64,000 nucleotides of DNA from Sipunculus nudus. Its lineage: Eukaryota; Annelida; Sipuncula; Golfingiida; Sipunculidae. The notes beneath the pieces are model-generated. The model was not told the origin of the DNA. It ran no database searches and saw nothing but the letters and a program-made list of their open reading frames with translations. A program made the translations under genes and the position numbers. The stretch is taken from positions 34,366,340 to 34,430,339 of the forward strand of contig CM049322.1 in assembly GCA_026874595.1 (NCBI GenBank), written 5' to 3'. Below are positions 12,847 through 25,902 of this stretch, piece after piece; positions within the stretch are counted from its first letter, which is position 1, and every line of letters begins with the position of its first letter.

Positions 12847-14381
12847 GATTTCGCTTTTAAAATATACACATTTGATCGAGATATCATTTAGAGCAGCAGG
12901 CCTCTCACTAAAATATAATTCGTTCAATTATAAATGATAAGCAATAACAAAGGTGTTAAAGAAGAAATGAGATTTCAACGAGCATTTCTGAACCTTCCTC
13001 GATTCAACATAGCCGCACGTTTGTTTTAATTATTCGCAGGTGCATCGCTGTTACCATGGATGTGTTCATAACATCATGTTCATAAGCATACCTGTTGTAA
13101 GGAAAGGCGACTGACAACTGACTTGCCAGGGATCCCCTATGAACGAATAAATAACACATCGAACAGACTTTGTAAAGGATCGCTAAGCAAGGAGCTTTAT
13201 TGGCAACTGCTCAAATTTGCACGAAACAAAATGGTTTGTATAGAATTTAATGCAAGCCGTATTATTGTTTGCATGGTTTTAAAGCTGTTGAATCCAGGTC
13301 ACTTTTAAAATGCTTATCGGAACATATTCCTGATTTAAATACACTATTAAAGTTTGACAATATCAACTTTTTAGCAGGGCTGTATGTAGCTGGAACATCA
13401 AGGTTGAATAAATAAAAGCATTTCAACCAATATTGTAAAGATATTAAACTAAGCTTTCTTCTAAACAGAAGCTTTATGGATATGTTTAAGTTAGCTCAGA
13501 GACATAAAAAAAAAGAAATTGAAAGGACAAGCATGTTTATCCATTATCCATTCTCTCCTGAGCTATCAAGTCAATAAAATCATTTAAACATGTTCGTATG
13601 ATGTACTGCGACATTGTCTATAATAAATAATACCTTGGCCTTTGTTGGAATACATCGATTCGTTTCAGTTTGATTTACCTAAATCATAATGTATTAAACT
13701 GGCACATTCCCGGTTCATTAATTGTAGTCTTAAATTATCTGTACATTTATCATCCTTTCCTTGAACCGAAAGTTAAAAGGAAGCTTCTACAGAATAAATA
13801 TATTGAGAAAAATAATAGTGTAAAAGGAATATACACGTATAATTGTGCTATAATTATAGGCTCGCTAATTATAAATAACTGCACTGTACTTATTTGATGG
13901 ACTGTTAATATGTTAATCATACCAACCATGCTGCAAAAACTTAATAAAGCTATCACCACATATGCGTTTAAAGATATATACAAAATATACATATATTTAT
14001 AAAAAAAATACATATATGATTGCATTAGAAATACAAGATATTTCTTTAACTGTTTGTTTAAAGTTTCTGTTGATGTTAACCGGTCAGGTCCTATAAACAA
14101 TATCTAATGTTTCAGCATATAATGTTTTAAAATGTTTAGGATACATATGGACTTAATTTATGAAGGCTTTTTTGCAATTTAATTCCTGGACAATGTTATA
14201 TGCTTATTGTACTATTTTTGAATATAAACTGACATCAATACATTATTTTATATTTGTAAGCAGGCTACCTGTTAAGAAAGGATCTTAAATGTAACTTGGA
14301 TCGTGAATAAATGTTAACTTGTGAAACATATTATTATTTTTCGATTCACATGACTCTGATGAGAAATTACACTAACCATTA

Positions 14382-14407
14382 TGACGTCATATGGCTGAGT
14401 GACGTCA
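14382..14407. promoter_or_regulatory. Pair of full CRE palindromes
   Basis: TGACGTCA occurs at 14382-14389 and 14400-14407, 18 bases apart (under two helical turns). This is the full cAMP-response element bound by CREB/ATF proteins. It lies 2.2 kb upstream of the lectin A start codon; any link is a guess. Confidence 0.4.
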
Positions 14408-15174
14408 GGTTTCGCGCTTCATGGAATCCTGTTTGATCACATGTCCACAGTCACATATGTCCTGTAATTTACTCCTGAATTTAAGAAGTCGGAGATATTT
14501 ATATTTCGTGCGTATATGCGAAAATGTAATAAGTTCAAAAAGAACACACACACATTCATGCAAAAGTCGATAGGAAATAAAACGATGCTGTCATTCCGTA
14601 CATACGTTAATGACAAATATGCCCTGTTCTTGAGCTACGATCAATGTCCCAAGATCAGGTGTTATGAAATCCGTCCTCCGATCGTGAAGCTTTTTAAAAT
14701 ATTATATCACTTCAATCAATTGAGAAACCTTTAGATATGTAAGATTAACAGCAAGGTTAAATCGCTTATGTTGACCCGACAGGATTATAGCTATATATTG
14801 TCAAATAAGCCGATAACAGACAAATGTTAACATGTTCCTCAATCTTGCACTAGTGTAAAACGTGCACAAGCTATATTACATTAAAAGAGAGTCTGTGACA
14901 ACAAATGAAGTCTCGTGAGCTTCTACGCTGTGACGTCCGGGTTGGTTATCCTGACAGCTCAATCGCTGAAATGCACATTTTAATCGTTAACAATCTGACA
15001 GCTAAACAATTATCTTACAGACAAAAGTTTATTGACATAAAATTTTGTGATTTTTGCACAAAATGTATATCATTGGGTATATGAATTTGTGGTGAGAGAA
15101 CGGAAATGTTTGCAATTAACGCTTTATTAATATCAACATAAACATTTAGCCGAGTCATATATACACGTATTGCA

Positions 15175-15305
15175 CATGTCAATCGACGTAGACACAAATG
15201 TCAATCGACTGGGACACATGTCAGTCGACTAAGACACACATGTCAATCGAACGAGACACATGTCAATCGACTAAAACACACAGGTCAATCGACGGAGACA
15301 CTTAC
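15175..15305. repeat. Minisatellite, about 21-base unit
   Basis: Six to seven imperfect copies of ACACATGTCAATCGACNNAG occur in a row. Open frames over it (QSTKTHMSIE type) are products of the repeat. Confidence 0.85.
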
Positions 15306-16619
15306 CCCAGGATATGTTTGCACCGCAGTCAACCGAGCAGTGTTGAGCAAACAAGCCTCTTACGGCCCACCCCTGCCATGACAATTAATTAGCTCTGAAG
15401 GACACGTGCCTGCCCACTCCTCATGCCTCATATAGAGTAGAATAACATAGCATATCGCAGAAAACTCGTAGCGCCCTTTAATAAATACCTCACTTTTATG
15501 CACGGTTGTGTAGTCTGCAATGTTTGTAAAAAATACTCTACATTCGTGTATCGTGATAATGTATTAAATTTTTATAACCCTGTTTAAAGCGGAGGAAAAA
15601 CCGTGCGCGGTTCCCCTGTTTACGAAGACTTGACCTTATTCACTGTTTTGGTTCTGTCAATATTATCGCTTTGTGCCAAAGAAATGAGGCATCGTTCTAA
15701 CATATTTTAACCGAAATGATGAAAAATATGAGAAAATATGAAATGGTTTAAGTGTCAAAAGGTTTTTATATTTTCTTATCATTTATCTTACGATTCACGG
15801 GGCCGTGGTTGAGCAATATTACGCGGAAATACGGGAATGAGGGAAACTAGGGAATCTCATACACCATTAACAATTTACAGGAAAAGGAAATGAGCATATG
15901 TATCAGTGTACCGATGCATTAAGTAAAATAGAAATCAATCCATTTTAAGTCCCTTTTATTTTATAAAATTATATATTTAAAATTATATTTGTTTTCAAAA
16001 TCAAGTATGCTGTCGAATTATTTAAGTGAGAAGAGCCTAGATGGAGATACAAGGATTGGTGGAAACATGCTTTCTGTTAAGCCTCTTCAGTCATTTTATA
16101 TATTATCTCAATTGAAAAAGGAAGCCTTGGTAAATATGAGCCATCACGTTTTAATGCAGTGACCATTTATGCATTTTTATTGCTAAAATATCAGGTGATC
16201 AAGTGATAACCACATATTCATATGGGCAATAACTTATTGATTGCATATTTAAGGGTATAACGTGTAATTCATTGTAATACAACCTCTAGTCAGCGGTCCT
16301 TAGGAGAAAAATATAATTAAAGACCTGATTACACGCAAAGAAAATAAAACTGACCCAAAACAGTATTTGAACATCTGAACCAAGATGATAGTGGTGTATG
16401 AATTTGTAGGAGTAAAGGATTCCAAGCAACAGAGGCATAATTACATCATATGTGTTAAAGTCTAAGCCTGTTAAAGCATATGCAACAGTAGGATGGTCCT
16501 GTGACTCTTACATTTGAAATTGTGATATTGAAGTCATTGTGGTTCTCCAGGTACCGTTAGGTAATCCCAAAGTGTAAGATTTTGGAAGAAACAATTACAA
16601 AGGCTCACAAACTTTTTAC

Positions 16620-17400
16620 AGATTTGGGGGTGGTGACCTTTACCTTTGCCCTCGTGACCCTGACATCAATAGGATTCTCATATTAGTGGTGGGCCATAAA
16701 TAAATCAAGTTTGAAATCCATATATCATTCCAAAGCAGAGTTATAATCCGAAAATCAGTTTTTGGACAGGAACTCCTGTGACCTTGATCTTTGATCTGGT
16801 GACGTCAATATTGAAAGGGACATTTGCCTTATGGGAGGTGAGCTGTACGTGCAACTTGGAAAGTTCTGGATGAAGGGTTAGCTTAAAATCCATTCACACT
16901 CTTTTTAGAAGCTGTGGGACCTGTGACCTCGACCTTTGACTTCATGACCCCAAAATCAAGAGGATGTTTACTTTAGTAATGGGCCATATATAAATCAAGT
17001 TTGAAATAAATATGTCAATCTCAACTGGAGTAATCCTCCGAAAATTATTTTTGTATAGATGGCTCCTGTGACCTTGACCTTTGATCTTGTGATCCAAGGA
17101 TCGATAGAGATATTTCCATATTATTAGTTGTCCGATATGTACAAGATGGAAGGTCTGTAATGAAAAGTTTGGCTTAAAATGCGTCGGCAAACTTTTAAAA
17201 ATTGGGGTCCTGTGACCTTGATCTTTGACCTTATAACTCTAACATCAAAACTTTTCTTGATTTAATGGTAGGCCATATATATTTAAGTTTGAAATCCATA
17301 TGTCAATCAAACCTGTTTTTATCCGGAAACGAATTTGTGGACGGACAGACGGACACGCGGACGGACAGTATGGTTAGTCGAGGGAATCTGCTTATTCAGG
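16620..17400. repeat. 145-base satellite array with 290-base higher-order period
   Basis: The landmark TGACCTT recurs at 16634, 16779, 16924, 17069 and 17213, a 144-145 base step. A second landmark, GGCCATA plus AAGTTTGAAAT, recurs at about 16691, 16981 and 17271, every 290 bases, so units alternate. The array ends in a GGACGGACAGACGG run near 17340. Confidence 0.85.
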
Positions 17401-17944
17401 CGGGGCCCGAAATAAAAAAAAAATATTAACGTATTTAATTTACATCCGTAGGTGATGCAAAAATTTATTATCATAATTTTCGCAAGTCGTCGTATAAATC
17501 TAACTCAAAATTTCACAACAACAAACGTTTATTCAATTACGTCAACGATCCCTGAACAAGAAAGATTAATGTATTTATTAACAATTCTCTTCAAATTAAG
17601 GGAATCAATGTTTGTTTCCCTGGCCAGGCTATTTAGAGTGACTCGGGTTATAACATTAAGCAAACAAATTATACTATGACGGGGGGCGTTACACTGGTCT
17701 TTACATTCCCTTATAATTAGAGTGTGTCTCCATGTACTAATACTTTTTTTGGGGAAAACTATAAAGCATGAATAAATACAGATAATTAAATCAAACTTTA
17801 CAGGTCAGGTTGTGGTTTCAGATCAGCATGTATGTGTGTTGTGAATCAAGATACACTAAAATACACAAAGGCAACCCAGCCTAACGGGTGTACCAGGTAA
17901 CAGTTCGAAGATAGAAATAAATTTTTCGTAAGTAAACACTAGCA

Positions 17945-18944
17945 TTACATGAAATCTACTTCATAAATGTATTTCTCTTTATTGAAGCCATACAGATCAT
18001 TCCATCTGCTGAAGCAACTGTGAAAATTCATCAGAATATATTTTACTGATGGTAATCCTTTCCCGTCGTTGTCCGGTTGGTTAATGCACTAGCTGGTCTA
18101 ATGCACTTGCTTCCCGGCGGCTGCCCAAAACCAGTGGCCCTCAGTGAGGCACATGACCCTGAAGTCCAATAACCAATCATTCCCCCTGAAACTCAATATA
18201 TATGTGCATATTTAAAACTAAGATACACATTATGATTACAGAATATATTTATTCCTCTCTTTTGGCAAAAATTGACAGGGATTTTTCTTGGATAGAAAAT
18301 TTCAAATTTTAATGTAGAATGTTTTATGACAGTTCCTTTTGTATGCCATGCCTTTCGGTCTTTATGGCTTTCAGTGGCAGCCGGGAACTTTCTAAGAGAG
18401 CTTGATAGTGGGGTTTTAAGTAAACCTTTAGATTCCACCAAGTCTAAGGCTGCTGTTTGATTTCCGTTACTTCCTGGGTCACCTCACATTGCTTTAAATC
18501 GGACGGCGGTATAAAAAACATTCCCAATAAAAAAGGTGGACCTGTGTCGCATCGACTAACTGGTCTAGTTTTGTATTTTGACATATCGATGTCTTCTTGT
18601 CCTTGACGCAGTTATTCTAAATTGACCATTCGTCCCACAACCATTTGCTCAACCCTGAAATAGGTTTTCGATGATAGGTTTTTTATACTGATCATTATAT
18701 TATGTATACGGAGAATAATTCTAAAGAGAAAAATTTTCAGAAGTGATAATGTTTAAACATGTATATAAACACCTGTTTATATACAAACATGAGCAAATTT
18801 CAAATATGGAAATGTGCGGAGTAAAAATCTGGTATAGGGAATATAAGATACAATAAGCTCACCGACACCAGCTTTCTTGACACGCATTGAGATCCAGCAG
18901 GTCATGTGATAATCTCTCAAGGCGGTCAGCAGCCTAATCTTCAT
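17945..18944 (-). pseudogene. Lectin B: decayed TSR-like/C-type lectin gene copy
   Basis: Three remnants lie in order on the minus strand. (1) 18944-18863, exon 1: ATG, RDYHMT, then AGVG|GTGAGC in phase 1, aligning with exon 1 of A and D. (2) From 18654 downward, a relic of the WSEWS exon: CCTATTTCAG acceptor in phase 1, WLWDEWSI, then TAG, then NNCVKDKKTSICQ, which aligns with WSSWNECKNGKKTKHRQ in lectin A. A linker-like relic reaches about 18200. (3) 18185-17945, the final lectin exon with a TTTCAG acceptor, EGHWFW, INQPDNDG, RWNDL and a terminal TAA, but with a frameshift and two in-frame stops. No first CTLD exon is visible. The 3' exon resembles copy C (QPD/WND type), whereas the 5' exons resemble A and D. 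Confidence 0.6.
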
Positions 18945-20024
18945 TGTTGTTGATATTAATGTACTGTAACAGTTCAACAGGAAATGTTAAGTATTTGAGA
19001 TCCCTAATAATTACATATCGGTATTATATTTTTTATTTTGGCTTATAATAGCATATCTTCTGCATGAATAATGGAAAAACATTTGAACACTCAGAATATG
19101 TATTTAGATAATGTGTAGTGTTGTTTTTGTTATATAACAACCTTTATATAATTTATAGAGACTGTGTATTATTTTTATTTTATAACTATAACTATTTTAT
19201 ATTGTGGTCAACAGAGAGATATTTAACAACAGTTGATTATTCCAATGCTTTGAGGTTTATATACAACGGAGACTAAATTACTAATACAAAGCATGAACGC
19301 AATGGGCAGTTCGCCTTTTATCAAGCCTTGTAGAATCCTGTTTCTTTTTCAGGATCCACACCCAAATATGTATTGGAGTGTTCAGGATTCATAACCATTT
19401 ATTGCTTTTAGTAAAGGTTTTCGGCCGTCTGAGGTTCCGTTTTTCTCCTATGTTATTCCTCCTGTACCACTTGAATCAAAATATATTGGAAGCTAACAAG
19501 AGTTTCAACAATATACATATCATATGTATTATGGAGATATATTATTGTTATCCTAATTTCTTATCCAAAATGAAACGAAATGAAACCTGGATATAACTTC
19601 ATGAATTGAACGCTGTATGAGACGTCTTTTAAAAATGTATGAAAAGCCTTCAATTTTTTAACAAACATAACAATTTTAGTTTTTTGTCATGTATTATTAT
19701 CCTATTCGTCAAATAGTCCTTCGTCCGCATTAGTGTCGTAATAAATATGATAATAATCGTCAAATATTAGTATATATGTTTCTGAAACCCACTGTAACTT
19801 CAAACGGTTTATTAAGACAGGTATACAGTTTAAGTAGTTGTACATACAAAATAGAAATTAAATGGAAATGAACAAGGGGGAAATGGCATACGTTGACCCG
19901 ATTCCGTCATTATAAATAAAAATAAAAAAATAAAATAAAAACTTTCCAAGTAAAGATACACTAGATGTTTCAGACCCTTAACAGTTAATAATTTTTTATT
20001 AGGAAACAGGTTTACTGTGCAATA

Positions 20025-20068
<44 letters not shown>

Positions 20069-21501
20069 CACGTAAAGTTATAAAGTTCACACATCCATTT
20101 TCACATTTGTGCATTTCCAACTTGCGCTGAATCCATCAATATCTATTTTAAAACACAAAAAAAAAATCTAATTCGAAAATGCACATGAACAGTTGATTAT
20201 ATAATTAAATCAAGATGCGCAACCAATAACCAAGACTTAATACAACATATCCATACCCTAATTAAAACATCTCAAGTATAATTAAATATTGAAAGTAAAA
20301 TGTATTTTATATCAGTTCAAACATCACACAGAAGTATATTTATCAATTGATCATAAATGATTTGATCATAGGGGATCCTTTTATTCCATATTTCATATTT
20401 TATCGTGAGAATATTCAATATCTGAACTCCATGTCAGTTAAATAGCCTCTATACAAAATCATGATAAAAGTGACTTTTAAGTCATATTGTCACAAAGAAA
20501 TGTCAGCCACCCCTGAATATTTGTCACTAATTATTTTTATTTTAAGAATCGCTAAGTTTTGCGAGCACGTTCTTCCTTTCGGAATGATGATGTTAAATTA
20601 CGATTGTCATACTACTTGCAATAAAATGAGTGCAAGCTGTAACCGTCTGAGCGCCACTTGATATTATTAAAAAGAGCACACGAAAAACATTTAAATGACA
20701 ATGACTACTCTAAAAAAAGCTGTAACCGTCTGAGCGCCACTTGATATTATTAAAAAGAGCACATAGAAAACATTTAAATGACAATGACTACACTTAACAA
20801 TATTGCATAACGCAAGCTGAAGACTACTCATTTATCTGCGTAACGAGCATCTTGGTCTCAGAAACAGATATAACTATTATCTACTTATCATCACCCAGGT
20901 ACCAGAACCTTAATACCATGCGACCTATCTAGATAACATAGCTACCCAAGGACATCCTTGAAAACAGAACCACTGAGCTAAGAAAACCACCCCGATAACA
21001 GAACCATGAAGGACCATAGAGATTATACAATCTCACTACTGTGACATAGACCATGTCAAACATATCGTACCTCCCATGACCACCAAGCAAACAACTGACT
21101 CCCTATGGCAACCATCTTAATGCAATAATGTTAATATTCAATACACAAAGCATAAACAACAGATTAAACACATAAAGAAAATTGCATCAACGCTGCAGGA
21201 GAAAAAAAAGATTAGCTGAGTATGTAACATAATTTCACGAGGGAATAGTTGATTGAGAATATTTTCTTTACCAGGTTAGAAAAGTTATCCACGTGACCAT
21301 AGATGTATGTTTAAAGGTCTAATGGCAAAGATTGATATTATATTAAAAATATATATGGTTCATGTATTATAAAATAATAATATTAATATTAGTTAAGCGT
21401 GGAAAAATCACAAAAATAATAATCCTTGCGCAACAACACACCATTTTAAATCGAGAAATTATAATCACAAATTTAAAGCCAAGCACTTTTTTTCAATCAT
21501 A
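18945..21501. other. Interval between lectin B and lectin C
   Basis: No supported exon. It holds a (TA)n run at 20026-20066 and the 83-base tandem duplication. Confidence 0.55.
20635..20800. repeat. 83-base tandem duplication
   Basis: Two nearly identical units begin AGCTGTAACCGTCTGAGCGC, at 20635 and 20718. They differ at a few positions, so the event is recent. Confidence 0.85.
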
Positions 21502-21922
21502 CTACACCACATCAGCATCACATATATATTGCCGTTGTAGGTCATTCCATCCGCGCCAACAGTCCTTAGAGCCGATAATTGGATAATTTTCTGGCAGAAG
21601 TCCCTCTCCGTCAATGTCTGGCTGGTTAGGGCACCAGTTTGTGTATTCGACTGTTTCTCCGGTAGCTTTCCAAAGCCAGTGTCCCTCAGAGGGTGATATC
21701 TGACGCTGAAGTCCAATAACGGAATAAACTCCCAGATAATTTTCTGGCAGAAGTCTTCTCCGTCAATGTCTGGCTGGTTAGGGCACCAGTTTGTGTATTC
21801 AACTGTTTCTCCGGTAGCATTTCAAAACCACTGTCACTCAGGGGGTGATATTTGACGCTGAAGTCAAATAACGGAATAAAATCCCACATAATTTTCTGGC
21901 AGAAGTCCCTCTCCGTCAATGT
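21502..21922 (-). pseudogene. Lectin C: C-type lectin 3' exon with internal 153-base duplications
   Basis: The intact frame runs from 21732 down to TAG at 21504-21502. It encodes GVYSVIGLQ, SEGHWLWKATGE, YTNWCPNQPD, SKDCWRGWNDL and YICDADVV. This is the C-terminal half of a CTLD with the QPD galactose-type triplet and WND. Upstream, a 153-base (51-codon) piece of the same exon is repeated at 21735-21886, with a third fragment at 21887-21922 that abuts a good acceptor (TTCTGTACTTTCAG). The middle copy carries in-frame TGA codons and a one-base deletion, so the exon cannot be read through. No signal, WSEWS or first CTLD exon was found upstream to 25.6 kb. I call it a non-functional or partial gene; splicing that skips the dead copies is possible. 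Confidence 0.6.
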
Positions 21923-23753
21923 CTGAAAGTACAGAAGAAAGTCTGCTTAAAAAATAAATATATAACATGGCATATCTCTGAACGGTAAACAATTAAATAA
22001 AGGTGATTCAGCTTACAGCTTATTTAGCTGAATGATATTTGGTGCTACCTAAACAAGTAAACATACAAATGTGTGATATATTTAATTAGGATTGTAAAAT
22101 AAAATCAATTGGAGCAATTCCAAGGCAAACTTCCTCTAGGAAATAAGGATCGACTCCCCCAAAATGCATGCTTTATATATAATCGAAAGGATTAATTGTT
22201 GTACACCGATTTCTTATTTTAAAAAAAATAACCTCATCATTTAAATATAAATAAATGTCATTTATGACGAAATCTTAAGGTAATTATCTACATTTTAATG
22301 TCTCTGTTTATATAGATAGTAACGGCGACAAAAGACACTATCCTTACCTCTTGGACTAAACCAATCTGAAACAAAGCTCATTACAAATAAACCGTTATTG
22401 ACGGACAGGGATTATAATTTGCTCTCTAAGTTCATCCTGTCAAGAGACAGTATTTTGACTTCTAAGAGTTATTGTAGAGACGGTTTATTAAATTTCGTAA
22501 GATGATCACAAACACAGCAGAAATGGTAATCTGTTTTGTATGTTGGCATACACACCTTATACTTTTTTTGCAATTATAAGAAAAAAAACGGAATTTTAGG
22601 AATTTCTTCACCTTTGACGGATAAGCAGATGTGTTTCTTTCCTTCCAATCAAGGCGGCATTCGTTTGATGTGTAGGCAGTGCCGAATTATGCATTAGTTA
22701 AAAACATCTCATGTAGTGCTCTAGCTTCTTGAAATGCTCATGAAAGAACATACTATAGGCCCTGTGAAGTAATTTTTTTTGTGCATCACGTGCCTAAATG
22801 TGCTTGCGCAAGAAACCTATATAAACATTGAAATTTCTTTCTTAATATGCATTGATGTACCAAGACTATTCGAATATTATATTAATTGATCAACTTAATT
22901 GTTCCACTGGTACAAAGAAATCTGGGGAATATATATAAATATTCTGTCTGTGGTACAAATGTAGCTTGTTAGTTGTCTCTTGCAAAAACCGACAGCCTAC
23001 CTTTAAGCTGACGGTTGCAAATATCTTTTTGTTGGAATCGAGGCTTCTTTCCTGCACCCTTGATCGTTTCCAAAAAAAGTAGCCTTTGGCATTTTCATGC
23101 TGCTCCTTTGATCCTGCTGTCTAGGAGTCTTGTTCAGTACCATTATCTAAGCGTGTCCATGTCTTCTGCAGGAGAGAATCTGGCCTTGCCAGCGGAAACT
23201 GATATTGACATTTCAAGTAAACCGTAGGGAGCTATCCTGTTATATGTAATTATATGATTACTCTGTGTTCAGAAAATGAGGGGGTATAAAATTTCTTGTC
23301 ATAACTACTAACCAGCTTCTTTGGCTAAGGGTAGAGTGCAGGACTCAAAGCCGGGAGATCGTGGGTTCGAATCTCAGCCGAGGCGGTAGGAGGTGTTTCA
23401 CGGTCGGCCCCCACCCCAGGGTGAGCGCTCTGCAGGCTAAATGGTGAGGTTGTGCCCCACAGCCGTGTTTCACTTGCATATGACCAAAACTTTTGAATAA
23501 CTTAGCTTATACGCTGAAGGAGGTCAGCATACTAGAAAATACATTGTATATTCAAGCCTAGTAAAAGGCATACTTTTTTATCCTTTTTGTCTCTGTATGT
23601 ACATCTAACAATTAAAAAGATCCCTTTGGGAAAAAATGGGAAAGGGTTATCCTAAACAGAATTTTTTAGCTAACATCACGAAAATGGAAAAAAATTATGG
23701 ATTACATTATTTCGACTGGTTTTGAAAGGTTATTCAAACTCAAAATGAATATG

Positions 23754-23808
<55 letters not shown>

Positions 23809-25663
23809 ATGAATACATTTTATTTATTTTATTTTGGTCTTAATAATAAATATGTTTACTAATTGATAAACTCCCAATATCTCAGCTGGCTTTCAGTGGT
23901 GTCACCAGGTATTGAAAACTGACAAACGGGGAGATATTTTGGCTTTGGAGGGACCATAACAACCCACTGTCAAAAGCATGCCTAATTAACCTCGTGATCA
24001 CTACAAAGAGACAAAAGCTTGAAAACCTGGACCCGCACATATAAAGTCGACCAAAGCAGTCAACGCTATCATTAATGCTTTATATTTTATTTGTTTTCTC
24101 CTATACGGCCTAATTGATATTTTGAGTGTTTTTTTTATCACAGACTTGCAATGCATGATGAAAAAAAAATCTTTAGGATTGGCGGTTGATATGATGTCAT
24201 AAAGTCCCTTTCATTATCAAAATTGGGAATCAATTACTACGTGAGCGATTTCTCAATAGTCATGGTCAACCCTCCCTGACAAAAGTCCTTTTAAACAAGG
24301 CACAATCTTTTGCATGAACTTTAGTTTTTATGATTGAGCTCATGCGTTCCTATCAATATCCCTTTGAAAACGCGATATCTACTCCAGACAAAATTTCAGT
24401 GGTAGGGATCAGTTAATTTAACATGGATTTCAAGGCTACAGGTTCCACATACATGTATCTCCACATGACGCTGTTTCCATGAATCCACAATATATATCTG
24501 ATGTGCGAAAAAAATCCGAAATGCACAGAAAGAGCGTCCCTCTTGTTAAGTATGAACAAAAGTTATTGCATGAGTACGTGCATAAGCCTATCTTTAGCTT
24601 TGCCCTCTGCCCGAAAAAAAAACAGAACGAGTCTAAACAAAAATGAGTACGACAGTTGGTAGCGGATGACAAACAAAATTGACCGGCGGATCCCCAGGGT
24701 CGTCATTTGGCTGATAGGATATATATATTGGCGAATCCATTTTGATTAGTGTCCTTGCAGAAACAAAAAGTGGTTAGAGGTTGGAAATAATGTAATCCGT
24801 CAAAAGCAAAGTACGCAGAAAAAGAGTTTGACATATTGCGCACGATGGAAAGTAAGTACGTGCAAGGATGCAGACATATTCTGCGCTTACTACAAATCAC
24901 AACCTCATGATTACAGACATAGAATCATTCAAAGGTCTCTGCTTGGTATGTTGACTGCTTGTACATATATTAATTTTACACATCAATCTCCCAGTTACAG
25001 TAAATACTTCCCCCGTTTAATAAAATGTAAAATATAGCTCTAAAAATAAAGTTTGGGTTAAATTGATATATCAAACTGAAGTATCCAATAACTCATTTTA
25101 GTATTTACTCAAACGGTTTGCTTTGCTGTCCCTTCCATTAGATACATCATGTTCTGCCTGACCGTTTCTTAAATTCTGTGATCTAAGAAGAGTTCAGGTA
25201 AAATCAGCCTCAATATATTAAACACATAACGAAAAAAATGATAGCCAAATGATCTTCAATATAATCATTACATATAATAACTTTTTTTTAATAAAACTAT
25301 TCAAATAAGCATGGATATGAATCTTGGCCCATGTCATTACTTCAAGTTTAAGTTTGTAATCAGATTATACTCACAATGAAAAAATGCAATTAAAGTTGAG
25401 ATTTTCCATTGGAATATAATTTAATTCAGTCGTGAATTTTAGTGACTTTCTTTCCTTGCATTACTGTTCATTGAATACAGTCATTTTACAAAGGAATATT
25501 TATTGTTCTACAGAAGTGACCCACGATGTACGTCAGTGTCAGTGTGCATATATGACATGGTCGTATAAAGTATAAACAAAAGGCTGTTTATTGCAGGTGC
25601 ACGTTTTTGTCTCACTTGTAGGTTACCTTCACATATAGACATACTAAAGGTGTACAATTTTAG
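21923..25663. other. Interval between lectin C and lectin D
   Basis: No 5' exon for lectin C was recognised. It contains the SINE at 23.3 kb and a TA array at about 23754-23795. Confidence 0.55.
23300..23560 (+). mobile_element. tRNA-derived SINE
   Basis: A-box-like TGGCTAAGGGTAGAGTGC at about 23322 is followed some 40 bases later by a B box, GGGTTCGAATCTC, at 23363. A GC-rich tRNA-unrelated body follows, with no intron or complete cloverleaf. The layout fits a pol III SINE rather than a tRNA gene. Confidence 0.6.
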
Positions 25664-25902
25664 TCACACTTTTGCGTCAATTTCACATATACACATAGTA
25701 TATGGAGCGTTGAAATCGGCATTGAACCAGCCGTATCCCTCACTCTCAACTGCTATGTATTTCCATGTGTTTTTCATTATTGTTGGTTGACCGGGCACCC
25801 AATTGGTAAAGTTTATCTTTTTTCCATTTGCCGTCCAGCGCCAAAGATCTTCCGCCATTATGTACTGTCCACTTGTCCAATACACATGCAGAGTTTTAAA
25901 AT
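25664..25902 (-). other. Lectin D exon 4: C-terminal half of the C-type lectin domain with stop
   Basis: The exon encodes VYWTSGQY, LWRWTANGKK, NFTNWVPGQPT, GYGWFNAD and MCICEIDAKV, then TGA. The cysteine usually just before G-W-F-N is Tyr. Confidence 0.8.

Larger units (their letters stand above)
12174..15174. other. Upstream region of lectin A
   Basis: Contains the TA array at 12770 and the paired CRE palindromes. A minus-strand frame at 12547-12281 (ACCPICTEKRKHLY) is intriguing but lacks clear splice sites or a recognised family. Confidence 0.5.

Noticed and set aside
22348-22365. 18-base phase 1-1 micro-exon (DWFSPR) between good splice sites upstream of lectin C
   Set aside because: The flanking signals are good, but 18 bases carry too little information and no partner exons were found.
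23322-23375. tRNA gene suggested by A and B boxes
   Set aside because: No complete cloverleaf or acceptor stem; the long tail fits a SINE.
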